Assembly: GCA_025617745.1 (NCBI GenBank)
Contig: CM046853.1
Location: 53,283,021-53,347,020 of the forward strand
Reading direction: 5' to 3'
From: Heliocidaris erythrogramma
Lineage: Eukaryota; Echinodermata; Echinoidea; Camarodonta; Echinometridae
DNA length: 64,000 nt
Made by a program: the position numbers and the translations under genes. Positions within the stretch are counted from its first letter, which is position 1. Each line of letters starts with the position of its first letter. Shown one piece after another: positions 33,243-45,217 of this stretch. The notes beneath the pieces were generated by a model, which had not been told where the DNA came from, did no database searches, and saw nothing but the letters and a program-made list of their open reading frames with translations.

Positions 33243-34956
33243 GTAAGCAGTGGAAAATATTTACCACTTCTGTGCCTTGCTTGTCGAATTCCTCTAATGC
33301 AACGCCTGTCATGCGGGTAAATGTATACAAGACAAACTAATGGAAATCTTCGTTTATCATCTGAAAATATCTGAGTTCCTGGACATATTTTACAGAAGGA
33401 TATGGTCAAAGAGCTTTTTTGCATGCTGCCCGCGAACTGTCGAAACAAACAACTTTTCGATTACAGTAAATTAAAGGAGAAAACCAACACACTAGAGCAA
33501 TTTAAGATCGACTATTGAATCTTCTTCAAGCATTGTATTATAATGATAACGATAAAAATGAGAATAGTAATAATGATAATAATACTAATGCTAATGATAT
33601 TGTTAATGATAATGATTGCTCTTGTTATTATTATTATCATTATCATTACTTTTGTTATTATTACTGTTAACATTATTATTAGGTGGTCTGTCGGTATCGA
33701 CAGATCACCTTTTAATTTTGTCAAGATTTTCTTTATTATTTCTTTATTTCTTTTTATTACAAATTTTTGTGGCCACCAAATCTCAAAATCGGCCAGGTCA
33801 GTATCATCGAGTTTCATGTCATGTATGAGGTCAATCATGGACATGGTCCATTAAGCTTTTGGAGGTCATCAGGTCATCGTGACGTCATCAAGACGCCATT
33901 TTGTAAATTTACAAGATCGATTATATCTTCATAATCGAACCTCAAAAATCAACTATATTCACATCACATAAACTTCACTTGACGGGTCATCAAGTCATGT
34001 CCTCAGAGGTCATCTAGAGGTCAGGGCGTGCGCGTACGCGTGCGTCAAAATTTAAAAATGCTCAAAATCACGTAGGATCAAGTCTGCACACGTTTCAGGT
34101 CATTTTGAGCATTTCAAAAATGTCCGTGCGTAAGCGTCCGCGCACACGCTTTACGCGCGCGCAAGTCGTAAATAACGTTAAAACGCTGATTTTTCGATTG
34201 ATTTGCAATCCTGACACTTTTCTTCATCATTTCCATCAACTTGGAATCAATTTTGATCAATAATAAGGTCGTACGGGCGCGTCAAAATTCAAAATCCGTG
34301 CGCGCATCTATGGCGAAAATAACGTAAAAACGTGCAAAAACATGCCTCTACAAAATTAACTCTAGCTCTTTAAATAGTCCACAAACCCCCCAATTTTTTG
34401 TCATCATCAGGTAGGGTATGAATCACAGTTTTCATTTCATGTATCATTTGACCCTTATAAACATTATGATGTCATCAGAATGGCGCCAGAAATCAAAATT
34501 TCCATTTTTCATGTTTTGACGTCATCACATTTATGCAAATTTGGCTCTAGATTCGTAATTATTAGTCGTTTTTCGCCCAGATTTTAATATGTTGTAGCTG
34601 AGGCAATTTCCTACAAAATCAGTCACCACCATTTTTCATTTTGATGACGTCATCACAGTGAAATTTTCAATTAAATATGCCATGTCAGAATTTTCCCTTT
34701 TTGCGTGTTATGTCTATGGAAGATGATTTTTTTTCGAATCATGAATCTACATGACATTGTTCTCTGAGCTGTATCTCAGTTGTTTTAGGTCTATTTTCTT
34801 CCAGATTTTAGTATGTTATAGCTGAGACTATAAGCTTTTACAAGTGTGGTCTTCAATTTTTGATCAGATGTCGGGATCATGCCCAATTTTTCACTACAAT
34901 ATGTGATTTGAGAATCCCGTTTTTCGTTTACGTGTTATCTCTATGGGAAATATTTT

Positions 34957-35021
34957 GGTATATTGGTCAAAGCACTTGCCTCTCACTCCGGTGACCCAGG
35001 TTCGATCCCCGGTGGGTCCAT
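34957..35021 (+). other. tRNA-like segment captured in the Helentron-like element
   Basis: TGGTATATTGGTCAAAGCAC (A-box-like) then GTGACCCAGG and TTCGATCCCCGGTGGGTCC (B box and 3' acceptor-like part). A second copy is at 37190-37258. Short ORFs reading SHSGDPGSIPGGS are the translation of this tRNA-like sequence, not proteins. Confidence 0.55.
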
Positions 35022-35394
35022 TAAAAAAAAAAATTTTTTTTTGCTTCTTTTTGCCTTTCATTTTACCATCTTCTTCGACTATTATATCATATACAATCAC
35101 AAACCATGTACTAAACTGCCTTATTTTGCGTGTTTTGTCTATTGGAAAGTAGTGTGCAGTAGTTTGTGTACAACCAGATGGAAATTTCTCAAAATTGGCA
35201 TACTCAATTATCTTCAAATTTTCGGCAGTCATCAGTCCTAATAAGGTCAAGTTCGCACATCTTTTTCAAGCTCATCAGATTATCGTGACGTCATCCAGGC
35301 GACATTTTGTAAAAATCAACTTATGGTCGTATCTTCATAACGAAATGTGATTGCTCTTTCATATTTGGCATGGTAAAGGTCACTGTCATTGCAG

Positions 35395-35690
35395 TCATGG
35401 TCATCACCATTATCATCACCATCACCATCACCATCACCATCATCATCATTATATCACTATCATGATTATCATCAACATCATTATCATCATCAGTGTCATG
35501 ATGATATTCATGATGATGATTATCATCAACATCATTATCATCATCACTGTCATGATATTTATGATGATGATGATTAACATTAAAATCATTATCATCATCA
35601 CTGTCATGATATGATCATCATCATGATTATCATCAACATCATTATCATCACTGTCATGATATTCATGATGATGATTATCATCAACGTCAT
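35395..35690. repeat. (CATCAC)n / (ATC)n microsatellite inside HINE copy 1
   Basis: CATCAC/ATCACC units change into a higher-order array of TGTCATGATATTCATGATG-type units. The corresponding region in copy 2 (37630-37680) is far shorter, which accounts for most of the length difference between the two elements. Confidence 0.8.
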
Positions 35691-35906
35691 CACATCTTCC
35701 AATGACCGTTTCACACATTTTTCTACATTCCTGTCCTCAAGAAGCATCTCCATGCATGGCATTCTTGACTTCCTATCTTCAGTTTAGTATTTCCCCATTA
35801 TTATGATCATCCTGCTTACAATCATGATCATACAAAGTGAAAGACAGACCACCTAATTCGTCCTCATGACGAATTAAATTCTAGTATTATTATTATTATT
35901 ATTATT

Positions 35907-37777
35907 TAGGTGGTCTGTCATTTATGACAGACCTCCTTTTAATTTTGTCAGAATTTTCTTTATTTCTTTATTTCTTTATTTCTTCTTTTTATAACAAATT
36001 CTTGTGGCCACCAAATCTCAAAATCGGCCAGGTCAATATCATCGAGTTTCATGTCATGTATGAGGTCAATCATGGACATGGTCCATTAAGCTTTTGGAGG
36101 TCATCAGGTCATCGTGACGTCATCAAGACGCCATTTTGTAAATTTACAAGATCGATTATATCTTCATAATCGATAATCAAAAATCAACTATATTCACATC
36201 ACATAAACTTCACATGACAGGTCATCAAGTCATGTCCTCACAGGTCATCTAGAGGTCAGCACGTGCTCGTACGCGCGCGTCAAAATTTAAAAATGCTCAA
36301 AATCACGTAGATTCAAGTCTGCACACGTTTCAGGTCATTTTGAGCATTTCAAAAATGTCCGTGCGTAAGCGTCCACGCGCGCGTTTTACGCGCGCGCAAG
36401 TCCTAAATAACGTTAAAACGCTGTTTTTTTTATTGATTTGAAATCCAGACACTTTTCTTCATCATCTCCATCAATTTGGAATCAATTTCAATCAATAATA
36501 AGGTCGTACGGGCGCGTCAAAGTTCAAAATCCGTGTGCGCGTCTATGGTGAAAATAACGTAAAAACGTGCAAAAACATGCCTCTACAAAATTAACTCTAG
36601 CTCTTTAAATAGTCCATAAACCCCCCAATTTTTTTTCATCATCAGGTAGGGTATGAATCATCAATTTCATTTCATGTATCATTTGACCCTTATAAACATT
36701 ATGACGTCATCAAAATGGCGCCAGAAGTCAAAATTTCCATTTTTCATGTTTTGACGTCATAACATTTATGCAAATTTGGCTCTAGATTCGTAATTATTGG
36801 TCGTTTTTCGCCCAGATTTTCATATGTTGTAGCTGAGGCAATTTCCTACAAAATCAGTCACCACCATTTTACATTTTAATGACGTCATCACAGTGAAATT
36901 TTCAATGAAAGATGCCATGTCAGAATTTTCCCTATTTGCGTGTTATGTCTATGGAAGATGATTTTTTTTCGAATCATGAATCTACATGACATTGTTCTCT
37001 GAGCTGTATCTCAGTTGTTTTTGGTCTATTTTCTTCCAGATTTTAGTATGTTATAGCTGAGACTATAAGCTTTTACAAGTGTGGTCTCCAATTTTTGATC
37101 AGATGTCGGGATCATGCCCAATTTTTCACTACAAAATGGGATTTGAGAATCCCGTTTTTCGTTTACGTGTTATCTCTATGGGAAATATTTTGGTATATTG
37201 GTTATAGCACTTGCCTCTCATTCCGGTGACCCAGGTTCGATCCCCGGTGGGTCCATTAAAAATTTTTTTTTTTTGCTTCTTTTTGCCTTTCATTTTACCA
37301 TCTTCTTCGACTATTATATCATATACAATCACAAACCATGTACTAAACTGCCTTATTTTGCGTGTTTTGTCTATTGGAAAGTAGTGTGCAGTAGTTTGTG
37401 TACAACCCTATGGAAATTTCTCAAAATTGGCTTAGTCAATTATCTTCAAATTTTCGTCAGTCATCAGTCCTAATAAGGTCAAGTTCGCGCATCTTTTTCA
37501 AGGTCATCAGATTATCGTGACGTCATCCAGGCGACATTTTGTAAAAATCAACTTATGGTCGTATCTTCATAACGAAATGTGATTTCTCTTTCATATTTGG
37601 CATGGTTAAGGTCACTGTCATTGCAGTCATGGTCATCACCATTATCATCACCATCACCATCACCATCATCATCATTATATCATTTCCCCATTATTATGAT
37701 CATCCTGATTACAATCATGATCATACAAATTGAAAGACAGACCACCTAATTCGTCCTCATGACGAATTAAATTCTAG
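35907..37777 (+). mobile_element. Helentron-like (HINE) element, tandem copy 2
   Basis: It starts 22 bp after copy 1, separated only by (ATT)n, in the same orientation. Same left end (AGGTGGTCTGTC with hairpin partner TGACAGACCTCC), internal sequence, tRNA-like segment, right inverted repeat GACAGACCACCT (37736-37747), 3' hairpin and CTAG|T end (37774-37777). By eye about 95% like copy 1 outside the microsatellite. Confidence 0.78.
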
Positions 37778-39721
37778 TATTATTATTATTATTATTAGGA
37801 TCATTAGGATTATCGTCATCATCATCAACATCCTACTTATTACTATATCATCATTATACTATTAGTGATGCTGTATTTAGAGAAAATTCATTGTAAAAAT
37901 CCACTCATGGCAAGGCAAGGGTTGAATTCCAATAATATACGCTATTGTGATCATACATTCACTCTTCCAAAATCAAATTAGGCAACCACAAACTCTATAC
38001 CGGATTAAAAGTTTAATTTGTCTTCGTTATTTCTTAAACTTTATTTTACTTCGGGTAGGGCAATCATACGAAGCCCTGGAAGGGCCAAATCGACAACGTT
38101 AAAAAAATATTACGTACGGACGTAATAATTAATTGAATTAAGAGAGTTAATCAGTTGTCTCACGATGTGCAAACGTAAACGTAAGAAGTCTGACGTTTCG
38201 GCTGCTATATACTGCTAGCTTAAGTCATAGACAATGAGCCGAGATCACGCCGGATGTACGCTCGGACCACTCGCGCTGTGATTGGTCTGTTGCGCCACAT
38301 TCACGCCGGTAGTAGGGTGAAAGCAAGATGAACGTACTAAAACCGTACGGCGACAGTACGGTCGGCGGTGGATTTCCACCCTCTTAGCCCCACGTGTTCT
38401 CTTCTGACCCCTGCCTCTTGCTCCAGGCATTGCGATTCAAGAGTCAGTCCTGATTTAGAAAATGTCTTGAAGAAACGTCGGACCTCCTGAAGACCCTGAA
38501 AATTCAGAGCGAAAGTGTGAGACCTCTGTTGCCCGCACGGTTTTTATACCGACCCCAAATTGGCCGTACGTTGCGCGCACGTGTTTGCATGCGCCGTGGG
38601 TGGGACACACGACACACAAGTCACATGCACGTTTTCAGCTATGATTGGATACCCGCGTAACACGCACGTGGCCCGCAAGGAGCGCATGCGGACTTGCGTG
38701 ACCATCACATGCGTGCCTCGTGAGTGCTGCCTGCGGTATTCGCGCGGTTTTTACCCCCAGCAAACGTGCGACCCACCCACGCTATTCGCACTACCCTCCT
38801 GCGAAGACTGAGTGTTCATTACGTCCTGTCCACGGGCTGCCTGTCGTAGCGAGAACGCAGAAAATAATGTGCATACACATTTTCGGCCTACGGCTTTAGC
38901 GTGCTGTCTGCGAACTCAAAATTCCGTACGAACAACCTGCGTCCCCCTTGCGTTTTCCCAAATATCTGCCCGTAAACCACCCGTACAAGCCCGTACGGGC
39001 AGTTGTGACTAAGGCTTTGGGGATGTCAATGCCGTTATCCCTATTAATGTTATTCCAGTGCAATCGGATCTGAATAGCGTTGCGCAGGACAAGCACTGGT
39101 ACACGCGCCGGGTGTACCATTATTTTGACTGGTAGAAAACAAAAAAAGGATGGTAAAATGCTCATGTTATAAAAGAGGTGTCCGTCATTGCTACAATAAT
39201 AATAATATTGACTGGCTCTAGATAACTTTCGGGGAATATCGAAAATATTGCCCTTAAAAGAACCATATTGCCCTCGTCTTCGACTCGGGGCAATATTATT
39301 CTGTTGTGGGCAACATATTCGATGTCCCCCTCAAGGCCAGTAAATATTATATAATTAATGCGCCGCTAGCCAAAAATGCTTTATATTGGTAATAATCACT
39401 ATTATTGTTGTTTTAGAGTTGCAGGTACGGTATTTACAACTCCTTTTGTGTTCTTTCCCCAAACCGTTAGTGTTCCATCTACTGTTATGAAACGTCATGA
39501 TGTTAAGATGAAACCGAAACAAATACTCCACGAATAATTGTGGATCAAGAGTTGAAAACTTCATAAAAACTTTTAGTTCGATGGCTTTCGTTTCAAACTT
39601 TGATAATGCTTTATTTCAGAATCGAAGTCTGTCATAAAGTTTGAAAATATGTAACGACAAACATTATCAATTAGTTAGGCCTTCTTGCACAAAATAAGTC
39701 TTTGTTTGCCTCTTTTCCAAG
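37778..39721. other. Rest of A2 intron 1
   Basis: An (ATT)n run (37778-37797) is followed by unremarkable sequence. A dispersed repeat at 38140-38233 matches 26650-26745. A GC- and CpG-rich block runs about 38230-39010, with many CGTACGG words. No exon was recognised before 39722. Confidence 0.5.
38140..38233. repeat. Dispersed repeat, copy 2 (GTCTGACGTTTCGGCTGC family)
   Basis: Nearly identical to 26650-26745. Here it directly abuts the GC-rich block 38234-39010. A near-complement of its right edge (GTTGTGACTAAGGC at 39002-39015, facing GCTTAAGTCATAGAC at 38218-38232) suggests the GC-rich block is the interior of a foldback element. Confidence 0.55.
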
Positions 39722-40007
39722 GTCCAGTATTTAGTCGTGAAGAAGGTAAATGTGTGCGTGTGTAGTTGCAGCCAATCCAACACCGTCCAGGGACTCATCA
39801 ACATGATCAAAGATGACATGACGGACGTCGTAGAAAGTGTGAGATTTGAGCCCCTCCCCTACAACATAAGAGACATGGACGACTTTGATTTTCGTGGGAT
39901 AGATGTTCTTCTTCTCTGTCATTCTATTGACAACAGGCGATTCTCTCTGACCAATGTTACAGATGCTCTCTATGATGGGTTCTTACCTAAAGCTAGAAAA
40001 TATGTGG
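39722..40007 (+). CDS. Paralogue A2, exon 2 (alpha/beta core with CHSI motif)
   Basis: The acceptor CTCTTTTCCAAG enters phase 0 with GTC CAG TAT; the donor is GTAAGT (40008), phase 1. 286 bp, the same length as A1 exon 2. It encodes KKVNVCVCSCS, helix TVQGLINMIKDDM, strand and LPYNIRDM, then VLLLCHSIDNRRFS and TNVTDALYDGFL. Substitutions relative to A1 cluster in the first eight residues and at surface-like positions, while the CHSI block is nearly unchanged, which suggests purifying selection on it. There is no in-frame ATG near the 5' end, so exon 1 must be separate. Confidence 0.87.
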
Positions 40008-40754
40008 GTAAGTTCACCCTTGTTCACACCACCTTCAATTTTTGTCGTCCTCTAGAGTACCGTAGAGTTTTTCCTGTTCTCATGCAGCAGGGTGGGAGTT
40101 TCGGGTATTTTTTCAATTCGGGAACCCGACGATTTTTCGGGCGGGTTCCCGGTTACCCGAAAATCATATAACACAAATTACAAGCTTATATTTACCCTTA
40201 AGAAGCTATTAACACTGGGAAAAACTCGAAAGCGCATCACTGCAGTGGGGCGCTACATGGATATTTACGTGTAGATATGGAATGGCTGGTCGACGTTATC
40301 TACCGCCTTGTCATGTTACACACATGAGTAATCATTAAATACTTATTTTCGGGAAACGGGCATGTAATATTTTGACCCGGGACCCGATGCTCTCGGGCGG
40401 GATCCGGGTACCCGGTTTTTAGTCCCAGGCAGCACTCTAAAAAACTCAAGCTAGAAAACTCAAGTGAAAGCGATGAGGAGTGACATCATTTTTAGAATCA
40501 TGAAAATAGTAGTAGTTTTAGCAATTTGAATAATGCTAGAAGCAGCAGTTTATAAAAATTGCATCTAGCAATATAAACAGTGACTGAGAATTTTTCAAAC
40601 TCTGTCACCCATCGGCCCTTTTATGTTAATTTAATAATTGTACCATTATTTTTTTTAAATTGATGAACATGTGCTCTATGGACTGGCAGAAAATATTGTG
40701 AAGGATGCTTATACTCGATAATTTCCGTTTTATTTTATTTTCTGTCCGAAACAA
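40008..40754. other. Start of A2 intron 2, with a degraded MITE
   Basis: At about 40086-40435 there are several inverted GGGTACCCGG / CCCGAC-GTTCCCGG words. The right edge GTCCCAGGCAGCACT looks like a hAT-type terminus, with a weaker partner CAGGGTGGGAGTTTCGGG near 40089. Target duplication unclear. Confidence 0.4.
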
Positions 40755-41155
40755 CTCAGAATATACTGGGATTCTCCAACCGAAACTGCAGATATGGAAT
40801 GACTTGCCGAACCATATATTAGACTAAGCCCATCTTTGAATATATTTAAAAAGCGTCTTAAACATCATTTACTTGATAAGTAATTATGTATTGTGTATGC
40901 GCGCGCGTGCGTGTGTGTGTGTGTGTGTGTGTTTTTTTTTCTCTGAATAACCGGGTTTTTTTTCCATTGTACTTGGCTTCATATAAGGCACTGTATTTAT
41001 TTTGTGTTCTCATGAATAATTGTATTGTTTCTCCTCATTTGATTGTATTTTATTGTTTTGTATACGCTGTGTAATTGTATTTTTTGTTTTTATGGAGTAT
41101 TGAATAAAATGAATTATTGAATAAAATGAATTGAATTGAAAAAAAACATTAACAA
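40755..41155 (+). pseudogene. LINE 3' fragment (ORF2 C-terminus) 1
   Basis: KLQIWNDLP followed by IFKKRLKHHLLDK and a stop (40880) is the C-terminal block of CR1/L2-group ORF2, with an in-frame stop after ILD. The 3' UTR contains a (GT)n run (40900-40930) and ends in tandem GAATAAAATGAATT units (41099-41140). Confidence 0.7.
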
Positions 41156-41162
41156 TTTAATT

Positions 41163-41818
41163 TTATTGAAGGCACGTTGGACCCGATATTTGGAATTCAC
41201 TACCCGTTGACTTACGTTCAAGCCCAACTAAGTGTATTTTTAAGAAACGCTTAAAAGATTACCTTCTCTCTTGTATTGCTGGTGGGGGTGGTTAACACCT
41301 TTTGATATCCTTAGCTTCTCTTATTACAAGATAGTCTATATTATTAATTTCTGTGTCTGTATAACATTGGTATTTACGTATAGAAATATACTTACAACTG
41401 TTATTTTATAGCATGTATCTTTGTACATTAATTACAATATAAGAGTCATAGTTGTCAAGGAATTTTTTCAAAGTGATTGGTATTTACAGATCTTATGTTC
41501 CACCTGATACTATCTGAATGCAACTATCTCTTCTCGCACCTCTTTCTCTTTCTCTCTCTCTCTCTCCCTCTCTCTTTCCCTTTACTTTTTCCCTCATTGG
41601 TTGGCCTGCTGCTTTCCACTATGCATTGTTTGCATATGTATATTCATTGTTATGATCAATTTATTTGTGATGAGGACGTCAACTCCATCTCTGCTTATGA
41701 CGACCCCTTTTTTCTATGTATGTAATTTGATCTGACCATACATGTTGACAGATTGTAAATTTATGATGATGTATTGTAAAATAAATGAATATCAAATCAA
41801 AAATCAAAATTTAATTAA
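41163..41818 (+). pseudogene. LINE 3' fragment (ORF2 C-terminus) 2
   Basis: ARWTRYLEFTTR-like decay hides the same block: in another frame GPDIWNSLPVDLRSS is followed by FKKRLKDYLLS (about 41173-41270). The 3' UTR has a CT-rich run (41537-41580) and ends AATAAATGAATATCAAATCAAAAATC (split here as repeats of ATCAAA; to about 41813). It abuts fragment 1 in the same orientation. Confidence 0.68.
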
Positions 41819-41874
41819 TTGGTTTCTGCAACCTCTTTTTTAACAGATATTTTCATGAACATATAAGTATAGAT

Positions 41875-42016
41875 CTGGGGAGCGTTTCATCAAGCGGTTT
41901 GTCAGTGAGTTTTACCGACAACTGTTATAAGCTACTGAAATCCTTGCATCTGATTGGCTGAGAGCAAATTTGTCAGTAAAAATCACTGACAAAACGCTTG
42001 ATGAAATGCTCCCCAG
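41875..42016. mobile_element. Palindromic MITE, CTGGGGAGCGTTTCAT family, copy 2
   Basis: The inverted ends CTGGGGAGCGTTTCATCAAG and CTTGATGAAATGCTCCCCAG are nearly perfect over 20 bp. TTTGTCAGTGA faces TCACTGACAAA further in. Same core as 18586-18699. Confidence 0.8.
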
Positions 42017-44896
42017 ATACAGGTTTTCGAATAGATAATTATGTATATATTGAATATGTACGAATTTTATTTAACAAATACACTGAATACCCTATGAACG
42101 TAAATTAGATGCAGCAGGGCTGCATCATAATTAAGCAGGTAGCTTGATGCACTTGCAGCTCTTAGTTTAAGTTTACATGTTATTAAAATAATAAAGTGTG
42201 ATGGTGATTTGAGGAGAAGGCACGGAATGGAATGGAAAGAGGGTTGGTTTTTTTTCCCCACACAATAATAACAGTAAAACCTGCTGATGGGGTGCAGGTT
42301 TGCTCAAATGTGAATAATGTCTCTTGAAGTACAGTTTCACCTCCAGAACTCAGTGCTAACTCTCGACTCTGTACTGTGTGGCATCTCCCCAAGTGCCACT
42401 CAGGGAAATAGCAGTATATGCTAAAGATGCTCCACCGGTAGTTTGCAGGCACAAACCCTGGTCAGTCGTAAAAGAGAGTCTGCGCTGACTACCATAGGCC
42501 ATGTACTATCTACTCCTGTTATTGACACGACCTTCTTCTTCTTCTTGATTTGTTTTTGTATGGCGATCAGTCATAATTGACTATTTTTGCCACACACTAT
42601 ACATAATTATGTAGACCTACGTTTCTTTTCTCCTTTTAATATCGTATTCGAAAAAAATGACCTTGTTTTTTTCTCTTTTGTTGTTGTTGTTCTTTCAATG
42701 CAAGAGCTAGAGAAAGGGGGAATCATGAAAAAGAGAATGAAGCCAACACTCCAAAATATGATACACAAATAAAATTTAAACAAAAGGTTAATTTGGACAG
42801 CAAAGAAACAGATAAAGCAACAAGAGCTCCCTCCCACACGCGTACCGCAGTGCGGGGGTACGGCTGTCCCATAGACAAATTAAAACTTATAGACGGAAAG
42901 GTAGCACCCGCGGATTTCCCTCATTTGCATATAAGCTGTAGCGTCACCATTCAGGCTAAGCGTATTCGGCCCTGATTCGGCCACGCCCATTTGGTAACAT
43001 TTCATTTTCCCGAAGCCCCCGATACCAAGAAAATATCGAAAAGTATCGAGAAACTCCTTATGCATTATTCATTTTTGTTTTGCATACTCGATTTATCAAA
43101 CTTTGATTGGACCGGACCTTATGAATATGAATGTGATTGAAAAGGGACGATTTGACCTCTCTTCGTCACTTCCGCTGTGAAATTGACGTCACCCGCACAA
43201 AGTAAAAAAAGTTGTGGAAAGTTTAGAGGTGAGTACACCTGTATTTATGCTTAATTTTCGAAAATTAGATTATATTTATAACAAGTTCTGCCATTGTGAG
43301 TAATCTGTTTCGATTTCTCTACATTTTGAAGGGATTCTACAGAGCTGTATGTCATGAAACAATGTGTAATCTACTCTTGAACTTTCAATTCAATTTTCAT
43401 CGTCATGAGCTAAATGTTGCAGCTCGATTCCCCTTACCACCCTGTCACTCGTGACGGCTTACCCGGACTTTCGGGCGGGACTATCTAGATACGTTTCGAT
43501 AGATGATCTATTGATTGATGTCAATGCCAATGGCTGACAGATTTCGTAAACCTCGAAATAGATCGAACTTAGTCTGTATTTCGATGATTTGGTTATCTAA
43601 GTTAGATGTAGACGCATAGACCCCGTTATATTCTGAAAGACAGAGGGCCCAGGTGAGACCCTTTCTAATTAATTGATTCTGTAGCGTAGGCTGTTCTTGT
43701 CAGGATTTTTTTTTTGAGAATGAAGAGGGGGTTTCATGTTGATACTAGTATTTTCCAGAGACCAGTCCAGGTCAAGGTTTACTTTGTGTACATGTACAGA
43801 GTTTGGTAATGCAGGGTTGTAATTTTAACGTAGTGGTTCTTAGTAAAAGTTAATTTGCTTAGGTGTACTAATGTTAGATGAGCTTTGGCCCACTTTTTTC
43901 TTCTAAAGTTGAGCCAAGGCCAAAGCCAAGGCTAGCTAGGCAAGCATCTAATGATCTAGACCGAACGAGAGAGAAATTTCGGTCTAGGCTAGCATCATGG
44001 TGATGAGGTTTTATATTTTTTACATTTCAAGAGAGAGAGAGAGAGAGAGAAGGGGGTACATAAATTAGTGTTGATTATAGACCAGAATCAAAGGCCTTTT
44101 TAAAGAGGTAATAAATCTCCCCTGAGTATTAAATAGCTGGATGGCCTTTGTTTCAGTATTGCATTCATTAGTCTCATTCATGTTGACTTTGATTTCCATC
44201 AGATAAACATGGCAAGGAACTAACCTGTGGCTGATCTACTTGAAGATCTACTAGGTCTCCTTACATAACTTAACAACTGTTGGAGGTGCCGGATGAAGTG
44301 GAAAGTCCTACTTGATGAGACATGAGAAATAAACAGGTAGCCTAAGTCTAGACCTTACTGCGGCAGCCTGAACGCATAGCGTTCGTGGCAGCATCCCTGG
44401 GCTAGGGACTAACTGTTAGACCTAACTAGTTAGACCTATACCTATTACAGCTAAAAATTATAGACTAGGTCTGGTGGTGGTAGTGGATCCAGGATCAGTT
44501 AACTGGGGAGGGAGGGGTGGGGGGGAGGGGGTGATGATGTGTTCACAATAAAGAGTGGCATTTTTAGTTAACATTGTCCAACCAAAACAACACATTTTTT
44601 TTTCTTTTTTCTGAGGAATGGACAATTCATTTGTCATTTTTCCTTTATCCACCACTGAGATCTGTTTTCAGTGTAATATGAAATTAGCTGTTTAGTGTCT
44701 TTAAATATCAATTATGATATATTTAAGGGATGTTCAGTGGGATGTCATAAATACAAATTTTAGTCCCCTTAATTATTACATTTAACATTTCATTAATTCC
44801 TGCAAACAGAAACAAAACAAAATAAGATGGGTGAATGTATGTTATTGATGATATTATTATTTTCATTATTATTGTTATCATTATGATCATTATTAT

Positions 44897-44928
<32 letters not shown>

Positions 44929-45217
44929 ATATTAGGGCCAAATATGACACTATTGATTACAGTCCATAAATCTATTGTAGTTAGTCTCCTCTTTGAAAAG
45001 ATGAAGAGGGTGAGGATGAGTGTTTGTGTGATTTTTTTTCTTAATACAGGGTAATGCTTCTCTACCTCATCTATTCTACAACAGATGATGATGATGATGA
45101 AGAGGAATGCTTACCTACTGAGAATGAAGACAAATTCTGAGAGGAACAATTACTACTTAGCTGCTTCAGTTTTGCATGGTAGGTATATGCTTTAAGAGTA
45201 AGATTGCTATCAGCCTT
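42017..45217. other. A2 intron 2, middle part
   Basis: No convincing coding exon. 43150-43229 looks promoter-like (see separate entry). Simple repeats: (GA)n 44029-44050; (TAG)n / (ATT)n 44848-44930; (GAT)n 45085-45100. A large part shows nothing recognisable. Confidence 0.45.
43150..43231 (+). promoter_or_regulatory. Possible promoter and non-coding first exon
   Basis: A CRE octamer TGACGTCA (43185-43192) lies 40 bp upstream of a strong donor-like site GAG|GTGAGT (43230). The surrounding DNA has more CpG than its neighbours. It could be the start of an unseen or alternative transcript inside the A2 intron. No coding exon was matched to it. Confidence 0.25.

Larger units (their letters stand above)
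33680..35884 (+). mobile_element. Helentron-like (HINE) element, tandem copy 1
   Basis: Left end: AGGTGGTCTGTC, immediately followed by a near-complement (GACAGATCACC) forming a hairpin. Right side: the exact complement GACAGACCACCT (35843-35854), then a 3' hairpin AATTCGTC-CTCAT-GACGAATT (35855-35875) and the terminus CTAG|T (35881-35884). The element lies in (ATT)n DNA. Inverted repeats placed terminally on the left and internally on the right, a 3' hairpin, a CTAG end and a microsatellite interior are the known Helentron/HINE/DINE-1 architecture. A Cys/His-coding-looking (CAT)n array (35395-35690) and a tRNA-like segment (34957-35021) lie inside. No Rep/helicase ORF is present. Confidence 0.78.

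Noticed and set aside
34963..35241. ORFs reading SHSGDPGSIPGGS (also at 37198)
   Set aside because: This peptide is the familiar translation of a tRNA-like sequence; the ORFs lie inside the Helentron-like elements.
35351..35718. His-rich and Asp-rich ORFs on both strands
   Set aside because: They are the six-frame reading of the (CATCAC)n/(ATGATG)n microsatellite.
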